A DNA stretch of 64,000 nt from Bacteroidaceae bacterium (GCA_017547585.1 JAFYPH010000058.1:1-64000); one strand, 5' to 3'; counted from the first letter of the stretch, positions 18,437 to 26,029 are shown. A program made the numbers and translations. Notes: generated by a model not told the origin, from the sequence alone.

Positions 18437-19087
18437 TTACATTGCGCGCAACGCAGAGATTACAGCCTCGGGATTCTCGGCCTTGAAGACAGCGTTTCCG
18501 GCAACAAGCACGTCCGAGCCTGCCTCGGCAAGCAGCTTGCCTGTCTCTACATTTACGCCACCATCAACCTCGATGAGAGCCTTTGAGCCCGTTGCGGCAA
18601 TAAGCTCGCGCAGCTCCTTCACCTTCTCGATAGTGTGAGGAATGAACTTCTGACCGCCAAAGCCGGGGTTGACGCTCATAAGAAGAACAAGGTCGAGCTC
18701 GGCGATAATATCCTTGAGCAGCATCACAGGAGTCGAAGGGTTGAGGGTAACACCCGCCATCATTCCCGCCTCTTTTATCTGAGTGACAGCCCTGTGCAGG
18801 TGAGTGCAAGCCTCGTAGTGGATGTTCATCACACGCGCACCCAGAGCCTTCACCGCATCAAGATAGTTCATGGGATTCACAACCATCAGATGCACATCAA
18901 GCTGCTTGGTGCAGCCCTTTGCAACATACTCGAGTACCGGAGGGCCGAACGAAAGATTGGGCACAAACACCCCATCCATAATATCAATGTGCAACCACTC
19001 GGCCTCGCTACGGTTAATCATATCAAGGTCACTCTGCAAATTCGCGAAATTTGCCGACAGCAATGACGGCGATACTATCTGGCTCAT
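18437..19087 (-). CDS. rpe: Ribulose-phosphate 3-epimerase
   Basis: A 216-residue TIM-barrel enzyme interconverting D-ribulose 5-phosphate and D-xylulose 5-phosphate in the pentose phosphate pathway. Family motifs include IVSPSLLSANFANL at the start, WLHIDIMDGVFVPNLSFGP (metal ligands in HIDIMDG, residues 33-39), LDVHLMVVNP, LLMSVNPGFGGQKF and IEVDGGVN near the C-terminus. The start at 19087 gives the usual length; upstream in-frame sequence is not homologous. A -7-like TATCTTCG lies at 19115-19122 on minus. It is probably the first gene of the rpe-comEC-nrnA run. Confidence 0.94.
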   Translation of the reverse strand: MSQIVSPSLLSANFANLQSDLDMINRSEAEWLHIDIMDGVFVPNLSFGPPVLEYVAKGCTKQLDVHLMVVNPMNYLDAVKALGARVMNIHYEACTHLHRAVTQIKEAGMMAGVTLNPSTPVMLLKDIIAELDLVLLMSVNPGFGGQKFIPHTIEKVKELRELIAATGSKALIEVDGGVNVETGKLLAEAGSDVLVAGNAVFKAENPEAVISALRAM

Positions 19088-19222
19088 ATATATAGGATTT
19101 TTTATTTCTAAACGCGAAGATAATGCTAAAAAGCGAAGTAACCGCCGCCTATGGGGATAAAATTTACAAAATTCAAATATTTGTAGTATGCAGGCACGAT
19201 GGATGCAAAATAAAAAAAGAGA

Positions 19223-19230
19223 TATTTTTG
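19223..19230 (+). promoter_or_regulatory. Possible -7 element TATTTTTG
   Basis: It matches TAnnTTTG 81 nt upstream of the orphan lipoprotein start, without a clear -33 at 20 bp. Low confidence in this A+T-rich gap. Confidence 0.35.
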
Positions 19231-19310
19231 TCCAGTTGTTCACTTTTTGTATATTCGCGTGAAACAGAAAAGAGAACGTTGCCTATTTCTCAAAAAACAA
19301 AAAAGTTGCC

Positions 19311-20558
19311 ATGAAATTCAAAAAACTATTGAGTATATTATTGTCCGTTATATTTGTTGCATGCATCGTTTCGTGCGACACAGACGACTGCCACTATATT
19401 CGACAAGAGAATCCGGCATCCAAACGCAACTATATAATGACAGATGGAAAATCGGCTACCATAGTTTCAAAATACAATGCCGATTATGACATTATCATAC
19501 GCTTCGCCAAAGTATTGAAAAACAACATATACAGCATAGACAAAGTATTTCTTGCAGCAAACAGCGACGAACAGCTTTCTACATACATTGACGCCAACAA
19601 ACACACACTGTGCAAACAGAAAAACACAGACATAATAGGCCCAATAATGGTGAAACGCCCAATAAGCGGCGACTCGTGGGTTGGCGGCAATCATCTTTAC
19701 CTTAATCAAGAATCGGGAATAAAAAGTGCAGCCACAAACAGTTTCTCGATATACGCCGACGGCACCCTCGTGGAACAGGGAGCAGTATACGCCGATGTTG
19801 TAACCATTGATGTTGAAAATACAATATTTGACCCGGATGTTGCCCCTTTGAACGGCGAGAGGATATTATCCTCACCATTGATAGCCGAGAATATTTCATA
19901 CAGTATCTCCGGCGGCGAAATCCTTGTAAACGTGGAACATTGTTATTTAAAAGATGTCCACGTTGGGGTATATTATGGAATGCAGTCGGCGTTCAAAGGT
20001 ACAAAATTTATAACCACGCAAGGAGGTTACTACGACTGGGAGAAAAATCCTGAAGACAAAGATATTTTAAACATCAAAAAGGCCGACGTACCCAATTTCA
20101 ATCGTTTTTCACAAAGGTCAAGCAACAACATTTACTACCAAAACAGCATATTACTCCCCTGCGGTCTCGGAACCCACGACTATATTAATGATAGCAGCAA
20201 TATTTTTATCAACAGCGGCAAGAAAGCCTATCATGTGCTTATAGATGACAAGAAGATAGCAAAAGGTACTATGCTTTCGTGGAAAGGCATCTATAATTGG
20301 AGAAAGCCCATAGTGGACGATGAGTATAATTATATATACGAATATTACAACGATGGTAGGAAATATATTTCAGTAACAGCCAAAAAACCATACGAGAGCA
20401 TCTCCATACCCGCTCCTGAAGGTTCCGAAGATGGCATTTTCCACACAACAGAGAGCGACGACAACATATCTATTGACAATACAATTGCAAATATTGTTAA
20501 ATTATCAGCTAAGGGGAAAGGCTCAATCTGCGGATTTTTCACGCCGAAGAGAGAGTAA
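19311..20558 (+). CDS. Orphan lipoprotein of unknown function
   Basis: A 415-residue protein with a lipoprotein signal peptide (MKFKKLLSILLSVIFVACIVSC; lipobox IVS-C at Cys22). The middle contains short beta-rich segments with many Asn, Gly and aromatic residues (IYADGTLVEQGAVYADVVTIDVENTIF, NISYSISGGEILVNVEHCYLKDVHVGVYYG) that could form a right-handed beta-helix, but I recognise no family and no catalytic motif. It is visibly more A+T rich than neighbouring genes and ends 8 nt before the tRNA-Pro half-repeat array, so it may be horizontally acquired cargo. Surface or periplasmic location is inferred from the lipobox. Confidence 0.7.
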   Translation: MKFKKLLSILLSVIFVACIVSCDTDDCHYIRQENPASKRNYIMTDGKSATIVSKYNADYDIIIRFAKVLKNNIYSIDKVFLAANSDEQLSTYIDANKHTLCKQKNTDIIGPIMVKRPISGDSWVGGNHLYLNQESGIKSAATNSFSIYADGTLVEQGAVYADVVTIDVENTIFDPDVAPLNGERILSSPLIAENISYSISGGEILVNVEHCYLKDVHVGVYYGMQSAFKGTKFITTQGGYYDWEKNPEDKDILNIKKADVPNFNRFSQRSSNNIYYQNSILLPCGLGTHDYINDSSNIFINSGKKAYHVLIDDKKIAKGTMLSWKGIYNWRKPIVDDEYNYIYEYYNDGRKYISVTAKKPYESISIPAPEGSEDGIFHTTESDDNISIDNTIANIVKLSAKGKGSICGFFTPKRE

Positions 20559-20628
20559 TCAATACACCTCCCAAACGGCAAGATGAGGACGCTAACGGAA
20601 AGATATTGCCCACTATAATATACAAAAA

Positions 20629-20653
20629 AGCCTGCAGCTAAAAACTACAGACT
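20629..20653 (-). terminator. Terminator copy after displaced tRNA-Pro half 1
   Basis: AGTCTGTAG/CTGCAGGCT on minus (9 bp with G-U pairs) followed by TTTTTT. It is homologous to the terminator of the intact tRNA-Pro gene. Confidence 0.65.
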
Positions 20654-20660
20654 TTCTGTC

Positions 20661-20701
20661 GGGGCGACAGGATTCGAACCTGCGACCACCTGGTCCCAAA
20701 C
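20661..20701 (-). pseudogene. Displaced 3' half of tRNA-Pro (copy 1)
   Basis: 41 nt identical to the intact tRNA-Pro from the anticodon loop (TTTGGGA) through the T arm to the acceptor 3' strand. There is no matching 5' half: upstream on minus is the shared tail instead, so no cloverleaf can form. It is an attR-like remnant. Confidence 0.85.
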
Positions 20702-20780
20702 AACAAGATGAGGACGCTAACGGAAAATTCACTACACATGCAAAAATAAGTATACATCCATTAGCATAAAATAACAAAAA

Positions 20781-20805
20781 AGCCCGCAGCTAAACGCTAC
20801 AGACT
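20781..20805 (-). terminator. Terminator copy after displaced tRNA-Pro half 2
   Basis: AGTCTGTAG/CTGCGGGCT on minus followed by TTTTTTG. It is the same design as the terminator after copy 1. Confidence 0.65.
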
Positions 20806-20813
20806 TTTCTGTT

Positions 20814-20854
20814 GGGGCGACAGGATTCGAACCTGCGACCACCTAGTCCCAAAC
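20814..20854 (-). pseudogene. Displaced 3' half of tRNA-Pro (copy 2)
   Basis: 41 nt matching the intact gene with one change (CCTAGTCCC in place of CCTGGTCCC on plus), which would break an anticodon-stem pair. The shared tail adjoins at 20855. It is a non-functional tRNA fragment. Confidence 0.85.
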
Positions 20855-20898
20855 GACAAGATGAGGACGCTAACGGAAAAACGTCCACTTTAAAAAAC

Positions 20899-20929
20899 AA
20901 AAAAGCCCATAGCTTTTAAACTATGGACT
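20899..20929 (-). terminator. Terminator of tRNA-Pro
   Basis: Minus strand AGTCCATAG/CTATGGGCT (9 bp) with an 8-nt loop, then TTTTTTG. It begins 7 nt after the tRNA 3' end. Confidence 0.8.
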
Positions 20930-20935
20930 TTCTCG

Positions 20936-21009
20936 TCGGGGCGACAGGATTCGAACCTGCGACCACCTGGTCCCAAACCAGGTGCGCTACCGGACTGCGC
21001 TACACCCCG
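20936..21009 (-). tRNA. tRNA-Pro (anticodon TGG)
   Basis: A complete cloverleaf on minus: acceptor CGGGGTG/CGCCCCG, D arm GCGCAGTCCGGTAGCGC, anticodon arm CCTGG-TTTGGGA-CCAGG with anticodon TGG, T arm with GGTTCGAATCC, discriminator A; CCA is not encoded. It starts 21 nt downstream of the serine palmitoyltransferase stop and has no obvious promoter of its own, so it may be processed from a readthrough transcript. Confidence 0.97.
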
Positions 21010-21030
21010 AACGACTTTCGTCGATATTTT

Positions 21031-22218
21031 TTATTTCAGAAGATCCAACGCCTTGAACACCTCTACCATCTTCTCGAGCGCACGGTCAACCTGCTCTTTT
21101 GTGTGGGTAGCCATCAGCGAGAAGCGGATGAGTGTATCCTGGGGCGAGCATGCGGGAGGAACTACGGGATTAATGAAGATTCCTGCATCCCACAACATCT
21201 TTGTCACCATAAAAGTTTTATCAGTGTCGCGGATGTAGATAGGAATGATAGGTGTCGAAGTAGCACCAATCTCAAATCCAAGCTCGCGGAAGTTCTTGAG
21301 TGCGTAGTTTGTAACGTCCCACAAGTTTGTGAGGCGCTCGGGCTCGGCTTTCATAATATGGAGAGCCTCGATAGCCGCAGCTGTTGCAGCAGGAGTGTTA
21401 CTTGCACTGAATATATAAGAACGTGCATTGTGGCGGATGTAGTTGATAACCTCTTTGTCAGCAGCCACGAAGCCACCAATGGTAGCCAAAGACTTACTGA
21501 ATGTACCCATGATGATATCAACATCTTTGGTGAGTCCGAAGTGGTCGCAAGTACCGCGGCCCTCACGTCCAAGCACTCCAAGGCCGTGAGCCTCGTCCAC
21601 CATGATGCTTGCATTGTATTTATCTTTGAGACGTACAATCTCGGGCAGGTTGGTGATGTCACCCTCCATGCTGAAGACGCCGTCCACTACGATAAGCTTG
21701 ATTGTCTCGGGAGCGCATTTCTTGAGCTCATTCTCGAGCGACTCCATGTCATTGTGACGGAATTTGCGCACTGTAGAGAACGAAAGACGACGACCATCAA
21801 CGATAGAAGCGTGGTCGAGCTCGTCGCACAAAATTGTGTCACGGCGACCTGTTACACAAGAGAGAACGCCCAAGTTCACCTGAAAACCTGTAGAATATAC
21901 AAGAGCCTCGTCCTTTCCTACAAACTCGGCAAGCTCGTTCTCCAACTGAATGTGAATGTCAAGAGTTCCGTTAAGGAAACGCGAGCCCGCGCAACCTGTT
22001 CCGTACTTTTTCACAGCCTCAATGGCAGCCTCTTTAATTTTGGGGTGGTTGGTCAATCCCAAATATGAGTTTGAGCCAAACATCAAGACTTTTTTGCCAT
22101 TCATCACAACCTCTGTATCCTGCTCGCTGTCTATGCAACGGAAATAGGGGTATACACCTTTTGCCATAAACTGCTGGGGAAGGTCGTATGAAGCATATTT
22201 TTCTTTAAGAAATCCCAT
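21031..22218 (-). CDS. spt: Serine palmitoyltransferase (alpha-oxoamine synthase)
   Basis: A 395-residue fold-type I PLP enzyme. Key residues are the VDEAHGLGVLG block (207-217) and the Schiff-base lysine Lys242 in GTFSKSLATIGGF. It is cytosolic, without a transmembrane segment, as in bacterial enzymes. It condenses L-serine with palmitoyl-CoA to 3-ketosphinganine, the first step of sphingolipid synthesis, a hallmark of Bacteroidales. Close relatives are glycine C-acetyltransferase (Kbl) and BioF; the N-terminal FLKEKYASYDLPQQFMAKGVYPYFR pattern favours the Spt/Bacteroides group. A -7 TATCTTTG lies at 22286-22293 on minus. Confidence 0.87.
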   Translation of the reverse strand: MGFLKEKYASYDLPQQFMAKGVYPYFRCIDSEQDTEVVMNGKKVLMFGSNSYLGLTNHPKIKEAAIEAVKKYGTGCAGSRFLNGTLDIHIQLENELAEFVGKDEALVYSTGFQVNLGVLSCVTGRRDTILCDELDHASIVDGRRLSFSTVRKFRHNDMESLENELKKCAPETIKLIVVDGVFSMEGDITNLPEIVRLKDKYNASIMVDEAHGLGVLGREGRGTCDHFGLTKDVDIIMGTFSKSLATIGGFVAADKEVINYIRHNARSYIFSASNTPAATAAAIEALHIMKAEPERLTNLWDVTNYALKNFRELGFEIGATSTPIIPIYIRDTDKTFMVTKMLWDAGIFINPVVPPACSPQDTLIRFSLMATHTKEQVDRALEKMVEVFKALDLLK

Positions 22219-22285
22219 TATACTTGTATTTTATTATTCCTTATTATCAAAAGGGCTTGTGTTTATCTCCCTACATTATAGGCTG

Positions 22286-22293
22286 CAAAGATA
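22286..22293 (-). promoter_or_regulatory. -7 element TATCTTTG for spt
   Basis: A perfect TAnnTTTG followed by C on minus, 68 nt upstream of the spt start. The -33 is not clear. Confidence 0.55.
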
Positions 22294-22382
22294 CGAATTA
22301 TTTTTAACATTATACTGCTTTTATAGCCGTTTTTTTATAAATTCTCCCTTTCGCCAGAGATTCCATAGGTTGATAAACAAAC

Positions 22383-22415
22383 AAAAAGTGTGCCGAGGTT
22401 ATCGACACACTTTTT
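22383..22415 (-). terminator. Terminator of the ribosomal protein operon
   Basis: AAAAAGTGTG/CACACTTTTT with an inner CGA/TCG pairing, 18 nt past the rpmH stop. T tracts on both sides. Confidence 0.8.
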
Positions 22416-22432
22416 GTTTGCTATTTAGTCAA

Positions 22433-22594
22433 TTACTTTTTCTTTCCGTTGTACTCGTCAGAAACTGTCAGCTTAGCGCGTCCTTTTGCACGACGGGCTG
22501 CCAAAACGCGACGACCGTTCTTTGTCGCCATTCTCTCACGGAAACCGTGTTTATTTTTTCTCTTTCTATTAGAGGGCTGGTATGTTCTTTTCAT
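22433..22594 (-). CDS. rpmH: 50S ribosomal protein L34
   Basis: A 53-residue, very basic protein. It starts [19 protein letters not shown], continues [20 protein letters not shown] and ends with an extension [12 protein letters not shown]. The N-terminal MKRTYQPS...HGFR is invariant in L34. It follows the DUF4295 gene by 27 nt on the same strand, joining the rpmB-rpmG-DUF4295 operon. Confidence 0.97.
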   Translation of the reverse strand: MKRTYQPSNRKRKNKHGFRERMATKNGRRVLAARRAKGRAKLTVSDEYNGKKK

Positions 22595-22621
22595 CGTTAT
22601 CTTTTTTTATAAGATTTATGC

Positions 22622-22774
22622 TTATTTCTTCAAAGCCTCATCAGCTTTACCCTGGGGAAGGATCTCCTCAGCAAACATGTAAGCACCGGTCTTGGGTGAT
22701 TTCACCATTCTAACCACCTTAACAAACTTCTCTTTGTTACCGGTCTGAAGTGTAGCGACTGCTTTCTTTGCCAT
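22622..22774 (-). CDS. DUF4295 family small ribosome-associated-locus protein
   Basis: A 50-residue basic protein (MAKKAVATLQTG, then KFVKVVRMVKSPKTGAYMF, ending KADEALKK) of the DUF4295 family. The family is confined to Bacteroidota and is regularly encoded directly downstream of rpmB and rpmG. The location suggests a ribosomal or ribosome-biogenesis role; lineage-specific ribosomal protein status is inferred, not proven here. It lies 9 nt after the L33 stop. Confidence 0.93.
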   Translation of the reverse strand: MAKKAVATLQTGNKEKFVKVVRMVKSPKTGAYMFAEEILPQGKADEALKK

Positions 22775-22783
22775 AGTCTATTA

Positions 22784-22972
22784 TTACTTAATTTCTTTGT
22801 GAACTGTTACCTTCTTCAAATAAGGATTGTATTTTTTCAACTCCAAACGCTCAGTTGTGTTTTTGCGGTTCTTCGTTGTAATGTAACGAGACATACCGGG
22901 AACACCACTGTTTTTCTGCTCTGTACATTCAAGGATTACCTGAACGCGATTTCCTTTTACTTTCTTAGCCAT
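22784..22972 (-). CDS. rpmG: 50S ribosomal protein L33
   Basis: A 62-residue basic protein beginning [19 protein letters not shown] and containing [21 protein letters not shown], the conserved L33 block. It lacks the Cys pairs of zinc-binding L33 forms (only one Cys), so it is the zinc-independent type. It follows rpmB by 17 nt. Confidence 0.97.
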   Translation of the reverse strand: MAKKVKGNRVQVILECTEQKNSGVPGMSRYITTKNRKNTTERLELKKYNPYLKKVTVHKEIK

Positions 22973-22989
22973 AATTTACCTCCTTATAC

Positions 22990-23250
22990 TTAACCAAGTA
23001 CCTTAATATCTTTCCATGCAAGATAACCCTTGCTTACAGCATCTTTGATAGCTGCATCAAGACCTACACGGTTGATAATTCTTAACCCCGCTGCACTCAC
23101 GCGCAACTGAATCCAACAATCTTCCTCTACATAGAAGAACTTCTTAACGAACAAGTTCACGTTGAAAAGACGCTTTGTTCTTTTCAATGAGTGTGATACA
23201 TTGTTACCCACCATGGCTTTTTTACCGGTGATTTGACAAATTTTAGACAT
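22990..23250 (-). CDS. rpmB: 50S ribosomal protein L28
   Basis: An 86-residue basic protein: [57 protein letters not shown]. The CxxTGKxxxxGNNVSHS signature is diagnostic of L28. First gene of the ribosomal operon with a well-formed promoter. Confidence 0.97.
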   Translation of the reverse strand: MSKICQITGKKAMVGNNVSHSLKRTKRLFNVNLFVKKFFYVEEDCWIQLRVSAAGLRIINRVGLDAAIKDAVSKGYLAWKDIKVLG

Positions 23251-23303
23251 TGCTATATATATTTTTTTGTTTTAATTCGTGAATACTCCACTCTAACGGG
23301 ATG

Positions 23304-23335
23304 CAAAATTACTATTTTCGCCGCAATCTTGCAAA
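23304..23335 (-). promoter_or_regulatory. Promoter of rpmB operon
   Basis: Minus strand TTTG (23332-23335), 20-bp spacer, TAATTTTG (23304-23311). Close to consensus; 54 nt upstream of the rpmB start codon. Confidence 0.7.
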
Positions 23336-23371
23336 CAAAAAAGTAATTATTTTGCTTTTTTCCTCAAAAGA

Positions 23372-23863
23372 TTAACTATCACACAATAAGCGATGGAAAA
23401 TTTTAAGGGTTTCGAGGATTGTTGCCTCGATATTTGCCGCGCGTCCGCAATCGTCGAGCGCGAGTTTGCAGGTTGTAATGTTTCCGCCGACCAAAAATGC
23501 TGTCCACACAGTGCCGACGGGCTTTTCGGGTGTTCCGCCACCGGGGCCCGCGACGCCCGAGGTTGCAATGGCACACTCTGTGTGCATGAGCGAGGCGACA
23601 CCCGCCACCATCTGACGCACGACCTCTTCGCTTACCGCGCCGTGTGTCAGCAGGCTCTCTTCGGAGACGGAAAGAACGTCGCGTTTAATTTCATTGGCGT
23701 AGGCAACCACTCCTCCTTTGAAAATCTCGGAACTGCCGGGAACGGAGGTTACGGCAGCCGCCACTCCACCACCCGTGCAACTTTCGGCTGTCGAAAGTGT
23801 GAATCCCCGCTCGCGCAATGCTTCGTTTACCCACACCGACAAAATATTCAATTCCTCGCACAT
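23372..23863 (-). CDS. pncC: CinA C-terminal domain protein (nicotinamide-nucleotide amidohydrolase)
   Basis: A 163-residue stand-alone CinA C-terminal domain. Motifs are LSTAESCTGGGVAAAVTSVPGSS near the N-terminus, GGVVAYANEIKRDVL, HGAVSEEVVRQM and ATSGVAGPGGGTPEKPVGTVW. The enzyme deamidates nicotinamide mononucleotide to nicotinate mononucleotide in pyridine nucleotide recycling. It lies 8 nt after tsaD on the same strand, a pairing common in Bacteroidales. Confidence 0.92.
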   Translation of the reverse strand: MCEELNILSVWVNEALRERGFTLSTAESCTGGGVAAAVTSVPGSSEIFKGGVVAYANEIKRDVLSVSEESLLTHGAVSEEVVRQMVAGVASLMHTECAIATSGVAGPGGGTPEKPVGTVWTAFLVGGNITTCKLALDDCGRAANIEATILETLKIFHRLLCDS

Positions 23864-23871
23864 ACCTTATA

Positions 23872-24912
23872 TTATAATACGGTGCGTGTGAACGCGGGTT
23901 TGTCCATGCTGCAGAAATCGCCTTCGAGGAATTTGTAGTAGCCTACAATTCCAATCATTGCCGCATTGTCGGTGGTGAATCCGAACTTGGGAATGAAAAT
24001 CTCCCATCCGTAGCGCTTCGCAAAATCGGCGTATGCTGCACGCAGCGCAGTGTTTGCCGAGACGCCACCCGAGAGAGCTATCCTTTTTATTTTCAGAGCC
24101 TTTGACGCCTTGTAGAGTTTATCCATAAGCACAGCAACCACCGTTGCCTCGAACGACGCAGCAAGATTCTCTTTATTCTTCTCGACGTAATTTTCGTCCT
24201 CGGCCACGAGCTTGCGCAGCGTGTAGAGGAAAGAGGTCTTGAGACCGCTGAAGCTGTAGTCGAAGCCGGGGATATGGGGCTTGCTGAATGTATAGGTCTT
24301 GGGATCGCCGTTACGCGCGAGCCTGTCGATGATGGGGCCTCCGGGGTAGCCGAAGCCCATTATTTTTGCACATTTGTCGATAGCCTCGCCAGCAGCGTCG
24401 TCGATAGTCTGTCCGACAATTTCCATATCCTTGTAGCTGTTCACCTTGACTATCTGCGAATTTCCGCCGGAGACCATCAGACACAGGAAAGGAAACTCAG
24501 GCACACTCTTTTCGGCACCCTCTTCCTTTATAAAATGGGCCATAATGTGTCCCTGCAGATGATTAACCTCGACCATGGGAATTCCCAAAGAGGCTGCAAG
24601 GCCCTTGGCAAAGGAGACGCCCACCAGCAGAGAGCCCATAAGGCCGGGGCCGCGGGTAAAGGCTATCGCCGAGAGCTGTTCCTTGGTAATGCCCGCATTT
24701 TTCAGCGCAGCATCTACCACGGGAACAATATTCAGTTCATGGGCACGCGAGGCTAGTTCGGGCACGACTCCGCCATACTGTTCGTGCACAGCCTGACCGG
24801 CTGTGACATTCGACAGCACCGTGTCGCCACGCATCACCGCAGCAGAGGTATCGTCGCACGACGACTCTATCGCCAAAATATAAATATCTTTATTTTCATT
24901 CATTTCTGCCAT
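23872..24912 (-). CDS. tsaD: tRNA N6-adenosine threonylcarbamoyltransferase
   Basis: A 346-residue ASKHA-fold protein. It carries ILAIESSCDDTSAAVM at the N-terminus, the metal-binding NHLQGHIMAHF histidines, LMVSGGNSQIV, DDAAGEAIDKCAK and IALSGGVSANTALR. With TsaB and TsaE it makes t6A37 in ANN-decoding tRNAs. The start at 24912 (or 24903) was chosen because the minus-strand -7 TACTTTTG at 24942-24949 lies inside the longer frame, and the family begins shortly before the ESSCDDT motif. Downstream is pncC. Confidence 0.95.
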   Translation of the reverse strand: MAEMNENKDIYILAIESSCDDTSAAVMRGDTVLSNVTAGQAVHEQYGGVVPELASRAHELNIVPVVDAALKNAGITKEQLSAIAFTRGPGLMGSLLVGVSFAKGLAASLGIPMVEVNHLQGHIMAHFIKEEGAEKSVPEFPFLCLMVSGGNSQIVKVNSYKDMEIVGQTIDDAAGEAIDKCAKIMGFGYPGGPIIDRLARNGDPKTYTFSKPHIPGFDYSFSGLKTSFLYTLRKLVAEDENYVEKNKENLAASFEATVVAVLMDKLYKASKALKIKRIALSGGVSANTALRAAYADFAKRYGWEIFIPKFGFTTDNAAMIGIVGYYKFLEGDFCSMDKPAFTRTVL

Positions 24913-24941
24913 AAAAACTCTTTTAGCACAAAAAACGTCTA

Positions 24942-24949
24942 CAAAAGTA
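24942..24949 (-). promoter_or_regulatory. -7 element TACTTTTG for tsaD
   Basis: It matches TAnnTTTG on minus 30 nt upstream of the tsaD start and decides between the two possible starts. No clear -33. Confidence 0.5.
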
Positions 24950-25001
24950 CAATATAATTTCATTATTTAGTAACTTTACATCGAAGAAAGTTTCAATATC
25001 T

Positions 25002-25988
25002 ATGATACGGATAGAGCAATACAAGAGCGGCGAAAAGCTTCCCCCGCTGATGCAGGGAATATTTTTTCACTCGGAGCAGTTTTTCCACATACTCGAAAAC
25101 TCTCCGGGAATAAAGCCGGTGATGCTCGTCGCCTACGACGGCGACGAGGAGAAAGGACATCTGCTCGCAATGCTCAAACACGACTTTCGCATAATTCCGC
25201 CGGGTATCTACCATTGGTGCAGCATTTACAGCGAGGGAGTATACGCCGACGAAAAGGGCGACCGCAACGAGCTCTTCTCGATGTTCCTCGACAGACTGAT
25301 GAAGATTCTCGACTTCAGATACATATTCATGGAGGTGCGATACATTACCGACACACGCATCACCTACCGCACCTTCAGCAAATACAATTTCGTGCCGCGA
25401 CACGACCTGAGAATATACAATTCGCTGCACAGCCGCAAGCCCGAGGAGCGCCTTTCGCGCGCCTACCACGCACACATACGACGCGCGAAAGTGCGCGGAG
25501 TTACCTACAGGCAGATAAGCGAGAGAGAGGATATTGTGACAGGCATCAAGATGCTGAAAAAATACTACGCATCGAAGGTGGACAGATACTTTGCCCCCAC
25601 CGAACTACTCACAAGAATGCTGACGGGCACCGAAGAGAGCGCACCCGACACACGTATGTTCGCCGTCTACAACAAAGAGGGCAGAATGATAGGCTGTTCC
25701 ATCTGCCTCTACTCCGAGGGGCGCGCGTTCCTGCTCTACAGTTGCGGACTGCGCAAAAGCTACCCGCTGCTCTACCCGGGAATAATGTCAGTGTGGGCAG
25801 CCATAAAAGATGCCCACCAAAGAGGGTACGCCCACTTCGAGTTTGCCGTGTCGGGAATGCCGCTGAACAAGAGAAGAGGCTTCAAGAATTTCCTTCTCAA
25901 CTTCGGAGGAAAGCAGACAAGCACACTGCGCTGGTACCGCTTCCGCTGGAACTGGATAAACAAAATATTGCGCAAAATATACGTTTAA
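25002..25988 (+). CDS. GNAT-fold acyltransferase (BioF2-like / FemAB-like)
   Basis: A 328-residue cytosolic protein without signal peptide. The N-terminal half has FHSEQFFHILENSPGIKPVMLVAYDG, typical of two-domain GNAT (Acetyltransf_6/FemAB-like) proteins; the C-terminal half has FAVYNKEGRMIGCSICLYSEGRAFLLYSCG, then GYAHFEFAVSG and KRRGFKNFLLNFGGKQT, the pattern seen in these aminoacyl/acyl transferases. Relatives modify peptidoglycan or cell-surface glycans, but the substrate cannot be told. It is divergent from tsaD and 41 nt upstream of the TonB receptor gene. Confidence 0.75.
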   Translation: MIRIEQYKSGEKLPPLMQGIFFHSEQFFHILENSPGIKPVMLVAYDGDEEKGHLLAMLKHDFRIIPPGIYHWCSIYSEGVYADEKGDRNELFSMFLDRLMKILDFRYIFMEVRYITDTRITYRTFSKYNFVPRHDLRIYNSLHSRKPEERLSRAYHAHIRRAKVRGVTYRQISEREDIVTGIKMLKKYYASKVDRYFAPTELLTRMLTGTEESAPDTRMFAVYNKEGRMIGCSICLYSEGRAFLLYSCGLRKSYPLLYPGIMSVWAAIKDAHQRGYAHFEFAVSGMPLNKRRGFKNFLLNFGGKQTSTLRWYRFRWNWINKILRKIYV

Positions 25989-26029
25989 CCATTTTTTTGC
26001 GTTAAATAATCAACGCAACAGATAAAAGA

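Larger units (their letters stand above)
20567..20977 (-). repeat. Array of repeated tRNA-Pro 3' halves, terminators and a shared tail
   Basis: Three tandem units of 123-153 bp. Each holds, in plus orientation, a conserved tail containing GATGAGGACGCTAACGG (near 20582, 20708 and 20861), a unique A+T-rich spacer, a terminator hairpin, and a 41-nt copy of the tRNA-Pro 3' half. The first two halves are displaced copies (20661-20701, 20814-20854); the third is the 3' half of the intact tRNA. The leftmost tail is joined only to CCTCCCAAAC (20567-20575), a remnant of a fourth half. The tails abut the copies exactly at the anticodon loop. This is the pattern left when elements integrate repeatedly into a tRNA 3' end. 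Confidence 0.8.

Noticed and set aside
20567-20977. CRISPR array
   Set aside because: Repeats are partial tRNA genes with terminators, only three units of uneven length (123-153 bp), no cas genes.
20923-22068. 381-codon open frame on plus beginning in the tRNA-Pro
   Set aside because: It starts in the tRNA (translation GATGFEPATTWSQT is the usual artefact of a tRNA complement) and is antisense to spt.
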